Shown here: piece by piece, positions 5,235-5,615 of the stretch
Layout: each line of letters starts with the position of its first letter
Numbering within the stretch: the stretch's first letter is position 1
DNA from: Caldifarciminota bacterium
GTDB lineage: Bacteria; Hydrothermota; Tepidihabitantia; Tepidihabitantales; Tepidihabitantaceae
Assembly: GCA_016935295.1 (NCBI GenBank)
Contig: JAFGRF010000209.1
Coordinates: 1 to 5,615 of the forward strand
DNA: 5,615 nucleotides
Direction of reading: 5' to 3'
Notes under the pieces: generated by a model
The model's database searches: none
What the model was told of the DNA's origin: nothing
What the model saw: the letters and a program-made list of their open reading frames with translations, nothing else
Position numbers and translations under genes: made by a program

Positions 5235-5615
5235 ATGGCCGCGGAGCGCCATTCGCCAGTCGCCATTCGCCAATCGCTGGTTCGATTGGGTCACCTCTGC
5301 TTCGACGACTTCCTACTCCTCGCCCCGCAGACTTTGGACTTTGGACTTCGGACTTCGGACTTGGCCTCTGATTGGTCCCTCGCCCTAAACAACGCCCCTC
5401 ACGTCCTCCGCCACTTCCTCAGTTCCGCCAATCTGCAATCAGCAATCTGCAATCTGCAATCGTCTGTCGCTCTGGAGGATGTCCACGCCGCGCAGCAACG
5501 GCTTGTGACCCACTTCGCCTACGACCTCCTCCGCGCCAAGGCCCCGCCGCTGTATGACGCGCTGCCCTGGCATGACTGGGACTTCTCAATTGTCACACGA
5601 CGGTTCCCGCTCTGG
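5235..5615 (+). CDS. Unidentified gene start, crossed by three heptanucleotide arrays (runs off window)
   Basis: A frame opens at ATG 5235, six bases after the aminotransferase stop, and stays open for 127 codons to the window end, while the other two plus frames are closed before 5560. Outside the arrays, 70 of 88 codons end in G or C, like a real gene here; inside the arrays only 18 of 35 do. The arrays encode about residues 5-16, 33-43 and 66-77. The clearest protein-like part is 78-127, with aromatic-rich P-W-H-D-W-D-F at 111-117. I recognise no family, and no signal peptide or membrane helix is evident. No good Shine-Dalgarno precedes ATG 5235, so translation may be coupled to the aminotransferase. 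The true start could also lie further downstream, leaving the first arrays in a leader, although no good alternative start with a Shine-Dalgarno is visible. Confidence 0.55.
   Translation, partial: MAAERHSPVAIRQSLVRLGHLCFDDFLLLAPQTLDFGLRTSDLASDWSLALNNAPHVLRHFLSSANLQSAICNLQSSVALEDVHAAQQRLVTHFAYDLLRAKAPPLYDALPWHDWDFSIVTRRFPLW
5247..5281. repeat. Heptanucleotide array 1, unit CGCCAWT
   Basis: Five 7-bp units occur in a row: CGCCATT, CGCCAGT, CGCCATT, CGCCAAT and the degenerate CGCTGGT. A 7-bp inverted repeat follows partly within it: CCAATCG 5270-5276 and CGATTGG 5283-5289 with a six-base loop. Confidence 0.8.
5331..5364. repeat. Heptanucleotide array 2, unit ACTTYGG
   Basis: The units are ACTTTGG twice, ACTTCGG twice, then a six-base ACTTGG. 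The T-to-C change is shared by adjacent units, as expected if units duplicated in pairs. Confidence 0.9.
5429..5463. repeat. Heptanucleotide array 3, unit CAATCTG
   Basis: The units are CAATCTG, CAATCAG, CAATCTG, CAATCTG and the degenerate CAATCGT. In the frame from 5235, three units make one heptapeptide, N-L-Q-S-A-I-C, whose first four residues then recur. Confidence 0.9.

Noticed and set aside
5270..5289. Terminator for the aminotransferase operon (CCAATCG/CGATTGG)
   Set aside because: The stem is only seven bases, no T-run follows, and an apparent coding frame continues through it.
5247..5463. Array starts at 5247, 5331 and 5429 are spaced by multiples of 7
   Set aside because: The first base of each unit is an arbitrary choice, so the common phase has no meaning.

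Overview
The window comes from a GC-rich bacterial chromosome with strong Shine-Dalgarno sequences, a TTG start on one gene and tightly packed genes. It holds no RNA genes, insertion sequences, CRISPR or phage genes. The lineage cannot be named from the sequence. The mix of ordinary central-metabolism genes with short heptanucleotide arrays would fit an uncultivated bacterial phylum of the WOR-3 type, but that is only a guess.

Left part (1-1283): A short-chain dehydrogenase/reductase gene runs leftward off the window edge (start near 174). Between it and the next certain gene lies an unusual stretch. It contains a perfect 15+15 bp palindrome (296-327) with a TATAAT hexamer in each arm, a strong Shine-Dalgarno followed by an ATG (360-374), and about twelve degenerate 24-bp tandem repeats (385-672). 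The repeats read as an octapeptide repeat in a minus-strand frame (277-738). A small TM2-domain membrane protein (770-1006, minus) follows, with a strong hairpin just past its stop.

Central part (1126-5228): A plausible promoter precedes a plus-strand operon of three genes: an FsaA/TalC-size transaldolase (TTG start at 1284), a full-length transketolase with an added Lys/Thr-rich tail (1944-4055), and a class I PLP aminotransferase (4068-5228). Gaps are 9 and 12 nt. Transaldolase and transketolase together form the carbon-shuffling half of the non-oxidative pentose phosphate pathway and can supply erythrose 4-phosphate and ribose 5-phosphate. The aminotransferase may link this to amino acid synthesis, though its substrate cannot be read from the sequence.

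Right edge (5229-5615): The region looks like repeat-filled intergenic DNA but carries an open frame from ATG 5235, six bases after the aminotransferase stop, to the window end. The frame has GC-rich third codon positions, except where three different 7-bp tandem arrays (about 34-35 bp each) cross it. I regard this heptad-array-bearing gene and the 24-bp/octapeptide array as the two most unusual items here.
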